Assembly: GCA_005779525.1 (NCBI GenBank)
Contig: SXIZ01000186.1
Location: 1-23,496 of the forward strand
Source of the DNA: Methylococcaceae bacterium
GTDB lineage: Bacteria; Pseudomonadota; Gammaproteobacteria; Methylococcales; Methylomonadaceae
DNA: 23,496 nucleotides
Direction: 5' to 3'
This document shows, piece by piece, positions 22,464 through 23,496 of this stretch; position 1 is the stretch's first letter; each line of letters starts with the position of its first letter. The notes beneath the pieces were generated by a model. That model ran no database searches, was not told the origin of the DNA, and worked only from the letters and a program-made list of their open reading frames with translations. Position numbers and translations under genes: made by a program.

Positions 22464-22601
22464 AGTAGGGTGCATTCCATGCAACAAAGAATTAATTCCT
22501 GGAATGACGAAAGTTAGAATTTTGGCGGTCTGAAAAAAGTGCTTTTATAGAATCCGCTGGAGTAAATTTATACTTTTTTGGTGCATGGAATGCATTCTAC
22601 T
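22464..22601. mobile_element. 138-bp MITE-like palindromic element
   Basis: 22464-22487 and the reverse complement of 22577-22601 agree as AGTAG-nn-TGCATTCCATGCA-n-CAAA, with only a few mismatches in about 24 bases. The unit has no ORF and is AT-rich inside. A half copy lies at 19673-19726. A second copy in the same window supports a dispersed repeat and not a local hairpin. The TGCATTCCATGCA core is itself nearly palindromic. Confidence 0.6.
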
Positions 22602-22612
22602 CGTCTACCAGG

Positions 22613-22690
22613 ATGGACTACGCCCGATTGTCGAGCATCCTGATCAAAGACGGCATCACTTACCGCATCATCTGGGTTGTCCACGCTTAA
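22613..22690 (+). pseudogene. Short 3' coding fragment next to the MITE-like element
   Basis: A frame reading MDYARLSSILIKDGITYRII then WVVHA ends at TAA 22688-22690. Codon choice (GC-rich third positions) differs from the AT-rich element beside it and looks like the tail of a gene cut by the element. At 25 codons this is weak evidence and I cannot identify the parent gene. Confidence 0.2.
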
Positions 22691-22833
22691 TTATCAACAC
22701 CTAAGATGCTAGCATTGCAGAGGCTTTGGAGTATGAAGCAATATCACCCAGGTCACTAACCCAGGCTTTCAAACATTTGGCTTTGTGGGGGTGGGGTGGA
22801 GAAGAATAGGGGGTATTGCGCTAAAGGCAAGCT

Positions 22834-22864
22834 GCCTACAAGGCAGAGAATCTGCCTTGTAGGC
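22834..22864. terminator. 14-bp perfect hairpin after rpoH
   Basis: GCCTACAAGGCAGA (22834-22847) and TCTGCCTTGTAGGC (22851-22864) pair perfectly around GAA. It starts eight bases past the rpoH stop on the minus strand, the expected terminator position. No T run follows, so it may act as an RNA 3' end stabiliser or Rho-assisted terminator. Confidence 0.6.
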
Positions 22865-22872
22865 CCAGAGAT

Positions 22873-23496
22873 TTAAGCCGCTAAGGTAACGGCAGCTTTT
22901 AATTTTTTCATCGCATTTTGCTCTAACTGCCGGATACGTTCGGCGGATACCTGATAACGTTCGGCGAGCTCATGCAAAGTGGATTTTTCTTCGGCTAACC
23001 AGCGGCTGGATAAAATATCCAGACTGCGGGCGTCTAATTCAGACAAGGCATTGGATAATTTGTCTTCTTCGTGTTCGTCCCAGTCAGCATTTTCGAGCAA
23101 TACCGCAGGATCAGCGGCATGGGCTTGTAAATAGTTGACTGGTGCAGCATAGTCTTCTTCCTCAGAACTGTCGTCCGATGACATGTCAAAGGCCATGTCT
23201 TGACTGCTAAGACGCTGCTCCATTTCGTACACATTTTTGATATCTACGCCTAAATCATCTGCAATCGCAGTGGCTTCATCTTGCGATAATGAGCCGAGTG
23301 ATTTTCTGGACTTACGTAAATTAAAGAATAATTTACGTTGGGCTTTAGTGGTGGCGATTTTAACGATACGCCAATTTTTAATCACATATTCATGGATTTC
23401 AGCTTTAATCCAGTGTACGGCAAATGAAACCAAGCGCACGCCCATAGACGGGTCAAAACGTTTTACCGCTTTCATCAAGCCAATATTACCTTCTTG
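22873..23496 (-). CDS. rpoH: RNA polymerase heat-shock sigma factor RpoH (5' end outside)
   Basis: RpoH directs RNA polymerase to heat-shock promoters. The frame is open to the right edge, so 207 C-terminal residues are visible and the N-terminus is missing. GNIGLMKAVKRFDPSMGVRL and FAVHWIKAEIHEYVIKNWR form sigma regions 2.2-2.4. QRKLFFNLRK is the RpoH box that separates this factor from RpoD and RpoS. Region 4 at the C-terminus has the helix-turn-helix LHELAERYQVSAERIRQLEQ. Between the RpoH box and region 4 lies an acidic stretch (SSDDSSEEED) longer and more acidic than I recall for E. coli RpoH. Its transcript likely ends at the hairpin just downstream. Confidence 0.95.
   Translation of the reverse strand, partial: QEGNIGLMKAVKRFDPSMGVRLVSFAVHWIKAEIHEYVIKNWRIVKIATTKAQRKLFFNLRKSRKSLGSLSQDEATAIADDLGVDIKNVYEMEQRLSSQDMAFDMSSDDSSEEEDYAAPVNYLQAHAADPAVLLENADWDEHEEDKLSNALSELDARSLDILSSRWLAEEKSTLHELAERYQVSAERIRQLEQNAMKKLKAAVTLAA

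Noticed and set aside
1..23496. CRISPR array, tRNA or rRNA genes
   Set aside because: No regularly spaced direct repeats and no tRNA or rRNA signature sequences were seen; the only tandem repeat is the coding 12-bp array in the Rpn gene.

Overview
The window looks like a piece of a gammaproteobacterial chromosome of moderate GC. The main evidence is the hfq-hflX-hflK-hflC run followed by hisZ and purA, an RpoH-type heat-shock sigma factor, YbfF-like and Bcp-like proteins, and E. coli-like sequence in Hfq and HflX. The mix of an SPL-like radical SAM protein, a Rpn nuclease and decayed ORFs would fit a Legionellales/Coxiellaceae-type lineage, but that placement is a guess from gene content.

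Layout. 1-0.4 kb: 3' part of an AT-rich unknown gene. 0.7-2.2 kb: thiE (+) convergent with a DUF4126 membrane protein (-), with a MITE-like element of about 200 bp between them. 2.35-7.0 kb: a fatty acid desaturase (-), then an SPL-like radical SAM protein overlapping a short-chain dehydrogenase, then a six-TM voltage-sensor-type K+ channel with an RCK domain. 7.1-9.0 kb: bcp and phoH on the minus strand, overlapping by ATGA. 9.1-15.75 kb: an extended -10 promoter, hfq, hflX, hflK, hflC, an intrinsic terminator, hisZ and purA, closed by two stem-loops. This block covers RNA chaperoning, ribosome rescue, FtsH control, histidine-pathway regulation and AMP synthesis. 15.9-18.6 kb: a DUF445 membrane protein overlapping an alpha/beta hydrolase, a convergent metallophosphoesterase, and a UspA-type protein. 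18.8-19.5 kb: an Hcp-family protein that carries a Sec signal peptide.

19.5-22.87 kb is an accessory, decaying stretch. It holds a Rpn-family nuclease gene with an in-frame 12-bp tandem repeat, three gene remnants with frameshifts or internal stops, a small membrane ORF with a damaged 5' end, a second MITE-like element with a half copy 2.8 kb away, and several long perfect inverted repeats. The window ends inside rpoH (-), whose 5' end lies outside.

I do not see a complete new defence or secretion system. The most unusual items are the signal-peptide-bearing orphan Hcp-like protein, the SPL-like/SDR pair in what is probably a non-sporulating bacterium, the two MITE-like families, and the decayed region around the Rpn gene.
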